From the NCBI GenBank assembly GCA_937967805.1, contig CALBTC010000371.1, positions 1 to 22,952 of the forward strand: 22,952 nucleotides of DNA, in the 5' to 3' direction. Shown in pieces: positions 7,194-14,105 of this stretch. Positions within the stretch are counted from its first letter, which is position 1, and each line of letters opens with the position of its first letter. The DNA comes from an uncultured Anaerolineaceae bacterium (GTDB lineage: Bacteria > Chloroflexota > Anaerolineae > Promineifilales > Promineifilaceae). The position numbers and the translations under genes are program-made. A model generated the notes under the pieces. That model did not search any database. It was not told the DNA's origin and saw only the letters and a program-made list of their open reading frames with translations.

Positions 7194-7472
7194 ATGAGTT
7201 CATGGACCTTCATTACCAACCACGGCGCCGTTTTGGCCCTCATCGGGAAACATGGTCAGATCACGGCCCGCGACATTGCGGCCGAATTAGGCATCACCGA
7301 GCGGTCCGTCATGCGCATCATCAAAGATTTGGAAACCGAGGGATATATCCAAATAGAGCGCCAGGGCAGAGCCAACCGGTATCAGGTTAATTCCCAGGCA
7401 ACGCTGCGGCGGCAAGAAACGAGAGACATTGGTGTAAGCGAACTTTTGCAGGTGCTGACCAGAGAGAATTAA
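7194..7472 (+). CDS. Small winged-helix transcriptional regulator
   Basis: Ninety-two residues, cytoplasmic DNA-binding protein. An N-terminal helix (FITNHGAVLALIGKHG) leads into a helix-turn-helix (ITARDIAAELGITERSVMRI, recognition helix around ERSVMRIIKDLE), and a wing follows (GYIQIERQGRANRYQV). A short C-terminal tail (VSELLQVLTREN) follows. This is the MarR/ArsR-like compact winged-helix type; no ligand or metal-binding domain is visible. ATG 7194 has AGGA 8-11 nt upstream. It has its own promoter with a CATGA-N8-TCATG palindrome and sits 7 nt before a decayed regulator gene, so the two were probably once one operon. Target genes are unknown; autorepression is the simplest guess. Confidence 0.82.
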   Translation: MSSWTFITNHGAVLALIGKHGQITARDIAAELGITERSVMRIIKDLETEGYIQIERQGRANRYQVNSQATLRRQETRDIGVSELLQVLTREN

Positions 7473-7479
7473 AGACGAG

Positions 7480-7795
7480 ATGACATCAGCTGCGGCCCAG
7501 ACGCTGCACATTTACTTGTTGGGAGAATTCAATCTTCGCACTGATGGGAAGCAACTTACCGGGCTGGTGGCGGAACGGCCGCAAACCCTCCTCACGTACC
7601 TGCTGCTCAACCGCCATGCGCCCCAATCCCGCCAGCAGCTTGCTGCACAATCTGGGCTACGTCGCCCTGCATGAGGGCGACTACGCCGAGGCAATGGACT
7701 TATTCCGGCAGGGCATGGCCATGCATACCAAAATGAGCAATCTGGCGGGCATGGCCGAATGTTTGGTAGGCATGGCGGCCGTACAAACGGTGTAA
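7480..7795 (+). pseudogene. Collapsed BTAD/SARP-type regulator: N-terminal wHTH start joined out of frame to a TPR end
   Basis: ATG 7480 begins TLHIYLLGEFNLRTDGKQLT, then AERPQTLLTYLLLNRHAPQS, the standard N-terminal winged-helix start of large BTAD/AAA/TPR transcriptional activators. These usually exceed 900 residues, but after RQQLA the frame runs out at 7674. From about 7640, in another frame, LGYVALHEGDYAEAMDLFRQ and NLAGMAECLVGMAAVQTV are typical of the C-terminal TPR part of the same family. A deletion of some 2-3 kb with a frame change around 7635-7655 (near GCTTGCTGCACAATC) explains both halves. It is not expected to give a working regulator. Confidence 0.75.
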
Positions 7796-8320
7796 GGCCA
7801 AACCGCACAACCCACACCGCCGACCTCCGGCACAGGCACGGTTGTGAGCCCGCTGCTAAATGTGCGGCGCGGCCCAGGCTTCCAGTACAGCGTTATTACT
7901 ACGCTGGCACAGGGCACCACGGTGCAGCTAGCCGGCTATCGCTCAGCCGACAGCCACTGGGTGATGATCAACTACAGCGGCACGCAGGCATGGGTCAGCG
8001 GCAAGTCACCTTAACTCAGCACCACCATTCCGGTGAGCAATATGGCGGTGTGGCAGGGTACGGTGCCCAACACGGGCGGGCCGACTTCGGGATTAACGGC
8101 CGTCGTCGCCAACGCCTATTATGTCAACTTAAGAATGGCGCCGCAGGTGGGCAACAACATCATTACCGCTTTGCCGTCCGGCACCACGGTGCAGCTCCTG
8201 GGCCGCAAAACGGCAGGCACCTGGGCCAAAGTGCAGTTGGCGAACCTGACGACAGGCTGGATGAGCGCCACGTACTTGAGCAGCTCCGTCCCCATTGCCA
8301 CGCTGCCGGTTACTAACTAA
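7796..8320 (+). pseudogene. Broken double-SH3 extracytoplasmic protein
   Basis: The frame of the TPR fragment continues after TAA 7793-7795 with a Pro/Thr linker and SH3 domain 1 (LLNVRRGPGFQYSVITTL, then GTTVQLAGYRSADSHWVMI). A second in-frame TAA (8012-8014) follows, then a linker (TTIPVSNMAVWQGTVP) and SH3 domain 2 (YYVNLRMAPQVGNNIITALP, then TVQLLGRKTAGTWAKVQ and GWMSATYL) to TAA at 8318-8320. No signal peptide remains. The SH3 repeats are well preserved, so decay is recent. A short product from GTG 8033 or ATG 8042 holding only the second SH3 domain is conceivable but lacks an export signal and a good ribosome site. Confidence 0.7.
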
Positions 8321-8343
8321 CCGACAAGGTCAGGCAGAATCGT

Positions 8344-8378
8344 AAACGGCCGTTTCTCTGGTGAGGAACGGCCGTTTT
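8344..8378 (+). terminator. Terminator-like pair of ACGGCCGT palindromes
   Basis: AAACGGCCGTTT (8344-8355) and AACGGCCGTTTT (8367-8378) lie 11 nt apart, so the two can pair as an 11-bp stem with a short T-tail, or each can fold on itself. It lies 23 nt after the last stop of the SH3 remnant and before the transporter gene. Its T-tail makes it a likely terminator assembled from the over-abundant genomic palindrome. Confidence 0.55.
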
Positions 8379-8420
8379 AGATCACGAACCTATCAACTCC
8401 CTCAATTGCCAAAGAACCAC

Positions 8421-8426
8421 TATAAT
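8421..8426 (+). promoter_or_regulatory. Possible -10 box for the efflux transporter gene
   Basis: A perfect TATAAT followed by ACGGG lies about 55 nt before the transporter start. No good -35 hexamer is seen at 16-18 nt; TTGCCA (8406) is too close. This is weak evidence for a promoter. Confidence 0.35.
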
Positions 8427-8479
8427 ACGGGTTACCTCTATATTTTTGCTGCACGCCATTGCCGAGATGGAGAAACCCT

Positions 8480-9904
8480 TTGACCAACTCCCCCGATTAT
8501 TCACACAAATGGTTCGTGCTGGCCGCCGTGGGCATGGGCATCTTTCTGGTAACCATTGACGGCACCATTGTCAACGTCGCCCTGCCGACGTTGGTCCGCG
8601 AGCTGGATACCGATTTTGCCACCGTGCAGTGGGTGGTTTTGGCTTATCTGCTCACCCTGTCTACCCTGCTGTTGAGCATGGGTCGACTGGGCGACATGGT
8701 GGGCAAGAAGCCGGTCTATATCACCGGCTTTGTCCTCTTTACACTCAGTTCGCTTTTGTGCGGCCTTGCGCCAACGATCTACTGGCTGATTGGTTTCCGC
8801 GTGCTGCAAGCCATCGGCGCCGCCATGACACAGGCGTTGGGCACAGCCATCATTACCGAAGCGTTTCCCGATTCTGAGCGGGGCAAAGCGCTGGGCACGG
8901 GCGGTACGCTCGTTTCTATTGGCGTGGTCTTGGGACCTACCCTGGGCGGTTTACTGATTGAATCATTTTCCTGGCACTGGATTTTTCTGGTGAATCTGCC
9001 GGTGGGCATCATTGGCGTATTGATGGTCATGCGCTACGTGCCCAATTTCCAGCCCGAAGGTGAACAGCAGTTTGATTATGCGGGTGCGGCCGTTCTCTTC
9101 ATCGGCCTGTTGACGTTGCTGTTGGGATTAACGCTGGGCCAACAGTGGAGCTTTGCAGACCGGCGCGTCTGGCTCATGCTGGCCGGGGCGCTGCTGCTAA
9201 TCGGTTTGTTCATTGGCATTGAGGCGCGGGTGGCCGAGCCCATGATCGATTTGCGGCTTTTTCGCAACCAGCTCTTTTCCATTAACCTGATCACCGGCTT
9301 GGCGGTCTTTATTGCCGTGGCCGGCATTTTTATTCTGCTGCCGTTTTACCTGGAAGGCGTATTGGGGTATGGGCCGCGGCAGGTTGGGTTTCTGGTAGCG
9401 GCCGTTCCCATTTTGCTGGGCGTCACTGCGCCTATTTCCGGATTGCTGTCTGACCGCTACGGCACGCGGCTGATTGCCTCCATTGGGCTGGCCATACTGG
9501 TGGGCGGCTATCTGGCCATGAGCCGCTTCACGGCTCAGACAAACCTGACTTACTATCTGATTGCCGTGCTGCCGTTTGGCGCAGGCATGGGCACCTTTCA
9601 ATCGCCCAACAACAGCGCCGTGATGGGGGCTGTGCCGCGCAATAAGCTGGGCATTGCCTCTGGCTTGCTGGCCATCACCCGTACGCTGGGCCAAACAACG
9701 GGCATCGCCGTGCTGGGTGCATTTTGGGCGGCGCGGGTGATGGTTTATGCTGGGGAAGTGGTCGAAGGGGGAGCAACGGCCGCTTCCATACAAGCTCAGG
9801 TGGCCGGGCTGCAAGACACGTTTACCGTCATTGCCGCCTTCATCGGCTTGACCTTCTTGCTCAGCCTGTACGCGCTGTGGCAGGAGCGCAAACAGCAACG
9901 CTAA
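8480..9904 (+). CDS. MFS multidrug efflux transporter, DHA2 (EmrB/QacA) family
   Basis: About 474 residues with 14 predicted membrane helices, an inner-membrane proton-driven exporter of the DHA2 family. Signature motifs are visible. LVTIDGTIVNVALPTL in TM1 is motif D1, GRLGDMVGKKPVYITG after TM2 is motif A, and GGTLVSIGVVLGPTLGGLL in TM5 is the antiporter motif C. GLLSDRYGTR marks the second-half motif A-like loop. I prefer TTG 8480 because GGAG lies 7 nt upstream; TTG 8459, seven codons earlier, has no site. The length is normal for the family. It stands alone with its own probable -10 box. The substrate cannot be told; drugs, biocides or metabolites are all typical. No adjacent membrane-fusion protein suggests action across one membrane. 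Confidence 0.9.
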   Translation: MTNSPDYSHKWFVLAAVGMGIFLVTIDGTIVNVALPTLVRELDTDFATVQWVVLAYLLTLSTLLLSMGRLGDMVGKKPVYITGFVLFTLSSLLCGLAPTIYWLIGFRVLQAIGAAMTQALGTAIITEAFPDSERGKALGTGGTLVSIGVVLGPTLGGLLIESFSWHWIFLVNLPVGIIGVLMVMRYVPNFQPEGEQQFDYAGAAVLFIGLLTLLLGLTLGQQWSFADRRVWLMLAGALLLIGLFIGIEARVAEPMIDLRLFRNQLFSINLITGLAVFIAVAGIFILLPFYLEGVLGYGPRQVGFLVAAVPILLGVTAPISGLLSDRYGTRLIASIGLAILVGGYLAMSRFTAQTNLTYYLIAVLPFGAGMGTFQSPNNSAVMGAVPRNKLGIASGLLAITRTLGQTTGIAVLGAFWAARVMVYAGEVVEGGATAASIQAQVAGLQDTFTVIAAFIGLTFLLSLYALWQERKQQR

Positions 9905-10009
9905 ATTAAAAGGTAAAAACACGGTGGCGTGATTGTGTTTATTTCGGTAAGATCAATTAAGAAAAACTAGAACTACAAACTAGAATCACAAAAAGGATGC
10001 AATAACCTT

Positions 10010-10210
10010 ATGGCAAAAGATCGCGCCAGCCGTCGGGCTCGTTTGCGGCAGAAAACGGCCGTTGACTCCGACAGCTCCGACAGCAAACGAGATGGCAACA
10101 CCGCCTTTGCCCAAGAATACAGCTACGTTCTCAAAGATTTAAGACGTGTTTTTGCTCTGGCAGCCATCATGTTTGTCTTGTTAATCGTTTTAAACATCGT
10201 TTTACAATAA
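10010..10210 (+). CDS. Small single-pass membrane protein, function unknown
   Basis: Sixty-six residues. A basic N-terminus (MAKDRASRRARLRQK) and a Ser/Asp stretch lead into a C-terminal membrane helix (about 46-66, VFALAAIMFVLLIVLNIVLQ) that ends the protein. It probably has the N-terminus in the cytoplasm and a tail anchor. ATG 10010 has AGGA some 13 nt upstream, a long spacing. It sits 50 nt before the infC promoter, as small membrane proteins before infC often do, but I do not recognise a family. Confidence 0.7.
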   Translation: MAKDRASRRARLRQKTAVDSDSSDSKRDGNTAFAQEYSYVLKDLRRVFALAAIMFVLLIVLNIVLQ

Positions 10211-10258
10211 CCGTCAGATGAACGTTGCTGTTTCCCAGCACAGTTTGCGGCAATTTGT

Positions 10259-10287
10259 TTGACGCCCCCAGACCGATGTGATATGAT
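10259..10287 (+). promoter_or_regulatory. Promoter of the infC-rpmI-rplT operon
   Basis: TTGACG (10259-10264), exactly 17 nt, then TATGAT (10282-10287). Transcription should start near 10294, about 70 nt before the IF-3 start. The leader holds the hairpin TCCGGTC-CTCT-GACCGGA (10299-10316), whose 7-bp stem could serve in control of the operon. Confidence 0.75.
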
Positions 10288-10364
10288 TTTTGTCGAGTTC
10301 CGGTCCTCTGACCGGACTATTTGTTTCCTTATTTACACACTTTAATAATTGGAGAACAGTAGCT

Positions 10365-10913
10365 ATTCGAAAACGGCGTAGTAGTAATCGTACAAGGGTC
10401 GATAAAGGCCCGGAATATCGTATTAATCGGCGTATACGAGTTCGTGAAGTCAGGTTAATTGATCAAGACGGCACGAATCAAGGTGTTGTGCCTACCAACC
10501 AAGCTTTGCAAATGGCTGAAGAAGCCGAACTTGATCTGGTAGAAGTTGCGCCAAACGCCAATCCGCCAGTTTGCCGCATTATGGATTACGGCAAATTTGC
10601 CTACGAAAAGACAAAGCGGGAACGAGAAGCACGCAAGCAGCAAAAGCAAATTGAAATCAAAACGCTTCGCCTAACCCCAAGAACATCCGATTTCCATCGC
10701 GATGTTTACGTCAATAAAGCCAAACGATGGCTTGAAGAAGGCAAAAAAGTCAAATTCCAGGTTCGCTTCAAAGCGCGCGAAATCACGTATCCAGAGATTG
10801 GTCAACAAACGCTGGAAGAGATTGCTGAAGAGCTGAGCGATCTGGCCGAAGTAGAGCAGGAACCTAAGCTGGAAGGCTGGTCGATGACACTCTTACTGAA
10901 TCCAACGGATTAG
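10365..10913 (+). CDS. infC: Translation initiation factor IF-3, probable AUU start
   Basis: A 182-residue protein that binds the 30S subunit and checks initiator tRNA and start codons. The IF3-N domain spans about 17-90 (EYRINRRIRVREVRLIDQDG, then ALQMAEEAELDLVEVAPNAN, PPVCRIMDYGKFAYEK). A Lys/Arg linker follows, and the IF3-C domain spans about 97-180 (IKTLRLTPRTSDFHRDVY, KVKFQVRFKAREI, ending WSMTLLLNP). No ATG, GTG or TTG lies near the expected N-terminus. ATT 10365 has GGAG 10 nt upstream and gives the normal length. AUU is the well-known rare start that lets IF-3 repress its own translation. A TTG at 10290 would start at or before the predicted transcription start. First gene of the infC-rpmI-rplT operon. 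Confidence 0.95.
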   Translation: MRKRRSSNRTRVDKGPEYRINRRIRVREVRLIDQDGTNQGVVPTNQALQMAEEAELDLVEVAPNANPPVCRIMDYGKFAYEKTKREREARKQQKQIEIKTLRLTPRTSDFHRDVYVNKAKRWLEEGKKVKFQVRFKAREITYPEIGQQTLEEIAEELSDLAEVEQEPKLEGWSMTLLLNPTD

Positions 10914-10985
10914 TTTTTGACGCTTGCCAGCTGATTTTGCTATCTGTTGTTTATTCACAAAAAATCAAAATGTAGGTTAGCAAAT

Positions 10986-11005
10986 TAAGCCCCTCTGGGG
11001 GCTTT
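10986..11005 (+). terminator. Terminator-like hairpin between infC and rpmI
   Basis: AAGCCCC-TCTG-GGGGCTT with a TTTTG tail, about 50 nt before the L35 start. Inside an operon it would act as an attenuator that trims ribosomal-protein transcripts relative to infC, possibly under L20 control. This role is inference; the hairpin itself is clear. Confidence 0.6.
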
Positions 11006-11051
11006 TGTGTGAGAGTAGAAAGTAACTACACTTTCACGATGAGAGGACAAA

Positions 11052-11300
11052 ATGGCTAAGGCAAAAAAGAAAAAATATAAATTGAAGACATACAAAGCGG
11101 CAGCCAAGCGTTTTCGCATGACCGGCAGCGGCAAGATTGTCCGCACCAAAGGTGGCAAGAGCCATTTGCGCCGGCGTAAGTCTAAGCGAGCCAAGCGTTT
11201 GTTCAGCCGTATGCTGGTTGTGGAGAACTCTGGCGACATTAAACGTATCAAACGATTGGCACCGTACCTGAAGAAGTACAAGGCCAATCCGCCAGCTTAA
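11052..11300 (+). CDS. rpmI: 50S ribosomal protein L35
   Basis: Eighty-two residues, slightly longer than the usual 64-66. The typical features are there: a lysine-rich N-terminus (MAKAKKKKYKLKTYKAAAKR), FRMTGSGKIVRTKGGKSH, LRRRKSKRAKRLF and a conserved end RIKRLAPYLKKYKANPPA. ATG 11052 has GAGAGGA upstream (about 6 nt). It is a component of the large ribosomal subunit, co-transcribed with infC and rplT as in most bacteria. The 89-nt gap to rplT contains an inverted pair (GCCTGGC / GCCAGGC). Confidence 0.96.
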   Translation: MAKAKKKKYKLKTYKAAAKRFRMTGSGKIVRTKGGKSHLRRRKSKRAKRLFSRMLVVENSGDIKRIKRLAPYLKKYKANPPA

Positions 11301-11322
11301 TTATTTTACTGAGATGATCCGC

Positions 11323-11368
11323 TGCCTGGCCTCGGTCTTCCCTAATGGAAACGGCTTGAGCGCCAGGC
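11323..11368 (+). promoter_or_regulatory. Possible structured leader of rplT
   Basis: GCCTGGC near 11323 pairs with GCCAGGC near 11361 in the L35-L20 gap, with more GC-rich sequence inside. A structure just before rplT could serve as an L20 binding site for autoregulation, but pairing is only 7 bp and the site has not been compared with known ones. Confidence 0.35.
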
Positions 11369-11389
11369 CACAAATGCGAGGTTTACAAA

Positions 11390-11746
11390 ATGAGAGTTAA
11401 AGGTGGGTTTACAACCCAGCGTCGTCATAAAAAAATAATAAAAATGACCAAAGGCCAGTGGGGTACACGGAGCAAATTGTTCCGTCGCGCTAACGAGGCC
11501 ATGATGAAATCTTACTGGTATGCATACCGGGACCGCCGGGTTCGCCGGCGCGAGTTCCGGCGCTTGTGGATTACGCGCATTAACGCGGCCACCCGGATGC
11601 ATGATCTAAGCTACAGCCGTTTTATTCACGGATTGAAGCTGGCAAATGTGAATCTAGACCGGAAAGCATTGGCTCATTTGGCCGTGCGTGACGAAGCTGC
11701 ATTTACGGCCGTTGTCAATCTGGCAAAGGAAGCATTGGCAAGCTGA
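11390..11746 (+). CDS. rplT: 50S ribosomal protein L20
   Basis: One hundred and eighteen residues, the family norm. L20 is an early-assembly protein of the 50S subunit and in several bacteria represses its own operon by binding the leader RNA. The basic N-terminal tail ([20 protein letters not shown], then [20 protein letters not shown]) is followed by [40 protein letters not shown] and the C-terminal [16 protein letters not shown] and [17 protein letters not shown] 11390 is preceded by GCGAGG at a proper distance. A strong terminator follows at 11782-11813. Confidence 0.97.
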   Translation: MRVKGGFTTQRRHKKIIKMTKGQWGTRSKLFRRANEAMMKSYWYAYRDRRVRRREFRRLWITRINAATRMHDLSYSRFIHGLKLANVNLDRKALAHLAVRDEAAFTAVVNLAKEALAS

Positions 11747-11781
11747 TCCACCGTAAAATTTGATTACCTACATTTTGGAAG

Positions 11782-11813
11782 CGCCACGCTCAATTTTTGC
11801 GTGGCGTTTTTTT
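11782..11813 (+). terminator. Intrinsic terminator of the infC operon
   Basis: CGCCACGC (11782-11789) pairs with GCGTGGCG (11799-11806) around a 9-nt loop, followed by seven T residues. Strong Rho-independent terminator. Confidence 0.93.
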
Positions 11814-11897
11814 GTGCCACAGGGCAGTAAGCGGTGGTGCAAACGCAGGGTTACCGTATTTGTCTCTGTTGTGGGGCTCTTGTAATATCCGCCGACG

Positions 11898-13979
11898 ATG
11901 CGCAATTTTTTGGATGTGGAGAAGCAAACCAGGTTTTCTTTCTGGCTGCTGTTGATTTTATTAACGGCCGTTTCCCTGCGCCTCTACCACCTCACCACGA
12001 TCCCCCCCGGCCTCACCCACGATGAAGCCGATCACGGCATTACGGCCGTTTCCATCCTCAACGGCGCGCGCGAAATTTATTTTACCGTTGGCTACGGCCG
12101 CGAGCCGCTGTTTGATTACGCCACGGCGGGACTGATGGCCCTGCTGGGGCAAAACGGCTGGGTGCTGCGGGGAACGGCCGTCCTCTTCAGTCTGCTCATG
12201 ATTGGGGCCATGACCGCCTGGACCCGCCGCGCCTTCAACAATCGCGTGGCCCTGCTCACCGCCGCCGGGCTGGCTGTGGGCTTCTGGCCCGTCATGGCCG
12301 CCCGGCAAGGGTTGCGCTCCATCACCCTGCCCGCCCTCTTCACCCTGGCCGTCTACTTCTTCTGGCGCGCCCTGCAAAAAATGGAGGCTGTAGATAGGAG
12401 ATTGGAGACTAAAAACAGTGATAACCGATCACTGTTTACTGATTACTGGTTACTGGCCGCCGGTCTCTTCCTCGGCCTCACCTTCTACACCTACATTCCG
12501 GCGCGCGGGCTGTGGCTGCTGTTTCCGGCGCTGCTGCTGTTGGGCGGCCTGTGGCAGCGCACCTGGTTGCGGCGCGCCTGGCCGGGGACGGTGCGGGTCT
12601 TGCTGCTGGCCGCCCTGCTGGCCTGGCCATTGTTTGCCTATTTGCAGGCCAATCCCACGGCCGAGGTACGCATTGATGAGCTCAGCGCCCCGTTAACGGC
12701 CGTTCTCCAAGGCAACTTTTCACCGCTGTGGGCCAACATCAAAGGGGGGCTGGCAATTTTCACCTTTGCCGGCGATACGGCCTGGCGTTACAACATCCCG
12801 CAGCGGCCGCTGCTGGGGCCCATCATGGGTTTGCTGTTTTACCTGGGTATCGGGCTGGCGGTTTGGCGATTATTTCGCGCTGAGGAACGGCCGTTAACTG
12901 CATCAGGCGGCCGTTTGGCTCATGCCGCCGCACTGCTCTGGCTGCTGGGTGGATTGGCTCCCATACTCATCACCGGGCCGGAACTAAGCATGACGCAGGG
13001 GATTGGGATGCAGCCGGTACTTTATCTGTTTCCGGCGCTGGCGCTGGATTGGCTGTGGCAGGTGGCAGGCAGCGGGTTGCAAGTGGGTAGTGGCAGGTGG
13101 CAGGTAGTGGGCATGTTGGGAATGATTTTGTTGTTTGGCGGAACGGCCGTCATCACCGCGCGGGATTATTTTGGCACCTGGGCCAATGCGCCCGAGGTGC
13201 GGGTGCAGTATGAAAGCACCATGACGGCCGTTATGGGTTATCTGGCAGAGCAAGACGGCGCGAAAACGGCCGTTTCTACCATCACGCCTGGACCATTTCA
13301 CACACCCGCCCTGGCGCAAATGACGCTGCCTAATAATGTTAGTGAGCCGCGCTGGTTCGATGGCCGGGGCAGCCTGCTTGTGCCCAATACAGACGTATCG
13401 CTCATTGTTTTTTCGGAATTTGCGCCGCTGCCGCCTGCGTTGGAACCTTATTTGGCAACGGCCGTTCTGCAAGAGACGCTGCCCCTCCGCCCAACGGACG
13501 AGGATAGTCCGGTTTGGGTTTACCGTCTGGAAGCTGACGAAGCGTTAGCGGCGTGGCGAACATGGCTGACACCCCAATCGGCGCGGTTTGGGGAAGCGGC
13601 CGAACTGATCGGGTATGATTTGTCGGCGGCACAGGTGGCTGCTGGCGAAGTAGTGCGATTGGTCACCGTGTGGCAGGTGCAGGCCGCACCGCCCGATTTG
13701 CGTTTGTTCACCCATGTCGTGGAACCAGATGGCGTGCCTCTGGCCCAGGCAGACCGGCTGGATGCGCCCAGCGGCAGTTGGGTGGCAGGGGATTGGCTGG
13801 TGCAGCTTCATGAGGTGGTGATTCCGGCGGAAACGGCCGTGGGATCATACCCGCTCACCATTGGCCTATACACCTGTCTGGACCCGGCCTGCGAACAAAC
13901 GGAGCGGTTGATGGTGTGGCAGGATGGAACGGCCGTTGGCGATAATCTTCAATTAACTGAACTGATGGTCACAGAATGA
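11898..13979 (+). CDS. GT39-like (GT-C) membrane glycosyltransferase, paralogue 1
   Basis: A 693-residue multi-pass membrane protein. TM1 (FWLLLILLTAVSLRLY) is followed by IPPGLTHDEADHG, whose Asp42-Glu43 is the acidic motif in the first outer loop of GT-C enzymes, which transfer sugar from polyprenyl-phosphate donors. Further helices include FWPVMAARQGLRSITLPALF and YFFWRALQKM, then an in-frame repeat-derived insert (about residues 163-186), then LTFYTYIPARG. A second heptad insert (about 386-404) precedes the last helix. The C-terminal part (about 566-690) is a beta-rich domain (AAGEVVRLVTVWQVQAAPPD...HVVEPDG) shared with the next two genes. ATG 11898 has no strong ribosome site. Ten ACGGCCGT sites lie in it. 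Acceptor and sugar are unknown. First of three paralogues. Confidence 0.8.
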   Translation: MRNFLDVEKQTRFSFWLLLILLTAVSLRLYHLTTIPPGLTHDEADHGITAVSILNGAREIYFTVGYGREPLFDYATAGLMALLGQNGWVLRGTAVLFSLLMIGAMTAWTRRAFNNRVALLTAAGLAVGFWPVMAARQGLRSITLPALFTLAVYFFWRALQKMEAVDRRLETKNSDNRSLFTDYWLLAAGLFLGLTFYTYIPARGLWLLFPALLLLGGLWQRTWLRRAWPGTVRVLLLAALLAWPLFAYLQANPTAEVRIDELSAPLTAVLQGNFSPLWANIKGGLAIFTFAGDTAWRYNIPQRPLLGPIMGLLFYLGIGLAVWRLFRAEERPLTASGGRLAHAAALLWLLGGLAPILITGPELSMTQGIGMQPVLYLFPALALDWLWQVAGSGLQVGSGRWQVVGMLGMILLFGGTAVITARDYFGTWANAPEVRVQYESTMTAVMGYLAEQDGAKTAVSTITPGPFHTPALAQMTLPNNVSEPRWFDGRGSLLVPNTDVSLIVFSEFAPLPPALEPYLATAVLQETLPLRPTDEDSPVWVYRLEADEALAAWRTWLTPQSARFGEAAELIGYDLSAAQVAAGEVVRLVTVWQVQAAPPDLRLFTHVVEPDGVPLAQADRLDAPSGSWVAGDWLVQLHEVVIPAETAVGSYPLTIGLYTCLDPACEQTERLMVWQDGTAVGDNLQLTELMVTE
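12388..12457. repeat. Heptad-period repeat inserted in frame in glycosyltransferase 1 (first loop)
   Basis: GGAGATTGGAGACT (about 12397-12410) is followed by AAACAGTGAT / ATCACTGTTT (10-bp stem, 12413-12437) and the units ACTGTTT ACTGATT ACTGGTT ACTGG (12431-12456). It adds about 21 residues without shifting the frame. The 12428-12456 part closely resembles the reverse complement of 2048-2085. Confidence 0.8.
13055..13110. repeat. Heptad-period repeat in frame in glycosyltransferase 1 (second loop)
   Basis: Eight consecutive 7-nt units: GTGGCAG twice, GCAGCGG, GTTGCAA, GTGGGTA, GTGGCAG twice, GTAGTGG. They encode about VAGSGLQVGSGRWQV just before the last membrane helix, the same place as repeat inserts in paralogues 2 and 3. 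Confidence 0.8.
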
Positions 13980-14009
13980 GAAAGATGAACTTTTCTGAAA
14001 AAGCGCAAC

Positions 14010-14090
14010 ACAGAGTTGCACAGAGGAACCGCAGAGTTTTGCAAAGAAAAACAAAGAAAATCTTTGTGCTCTTTGCGTCTTTGCGGTTAA
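14010..14090. repeat. Intergenic nested hairpin repeat between glycosyltransferases 1 and 2
   Basis: CACAGAG-type units on the left give way to CTTTGCG-type units on the right. ACAAAGA-AAA-TCTTTGT (14051-14067) forms an inner stem, GCAAAG/CTTTGC (14041/14071) a second and ACCGC/GCGGT an outer one. This resembles widespread CACAGAG/CTTTGCG intergenic repeats of many bacterial genomes. It fills nearly the whole 126-nt gap. Confidence 0.7.
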
Positions 14091-14105
14091 TTTCAAAGGT
14101 GCGTT

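Noticed and set aside
7796..8320. Stop-codon readthrough or recoding (TAA as sense) in the SH3 region
   Set aside because: Other genes here use TAA as a normal stop, there is no export signal, and the upstream part is clearly a decayed regulator; decay is simpler.
10290..10364. N-terminal extension of IF-3 from TTG 10290
   Set aside because: The TTG lies at or before the predicted transcription start, has no ribosome site, and the encoded residues are not part of the IF-3 family.
11834..12025. Short frame starting upstream of glycosyltransferase 1
   Set aside because: It overlaps the N-terminus of a convincing membrane protein and ends in a Pro/His-rich shifted frame.
14010..14090. tRNA or structured RNA gene between glycosyltransferases 1 and 2
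   Set aside because: The folding is explained by simple inverted CAAAG/CTTTG units; no cloverleaf or conserved tRNA bases.
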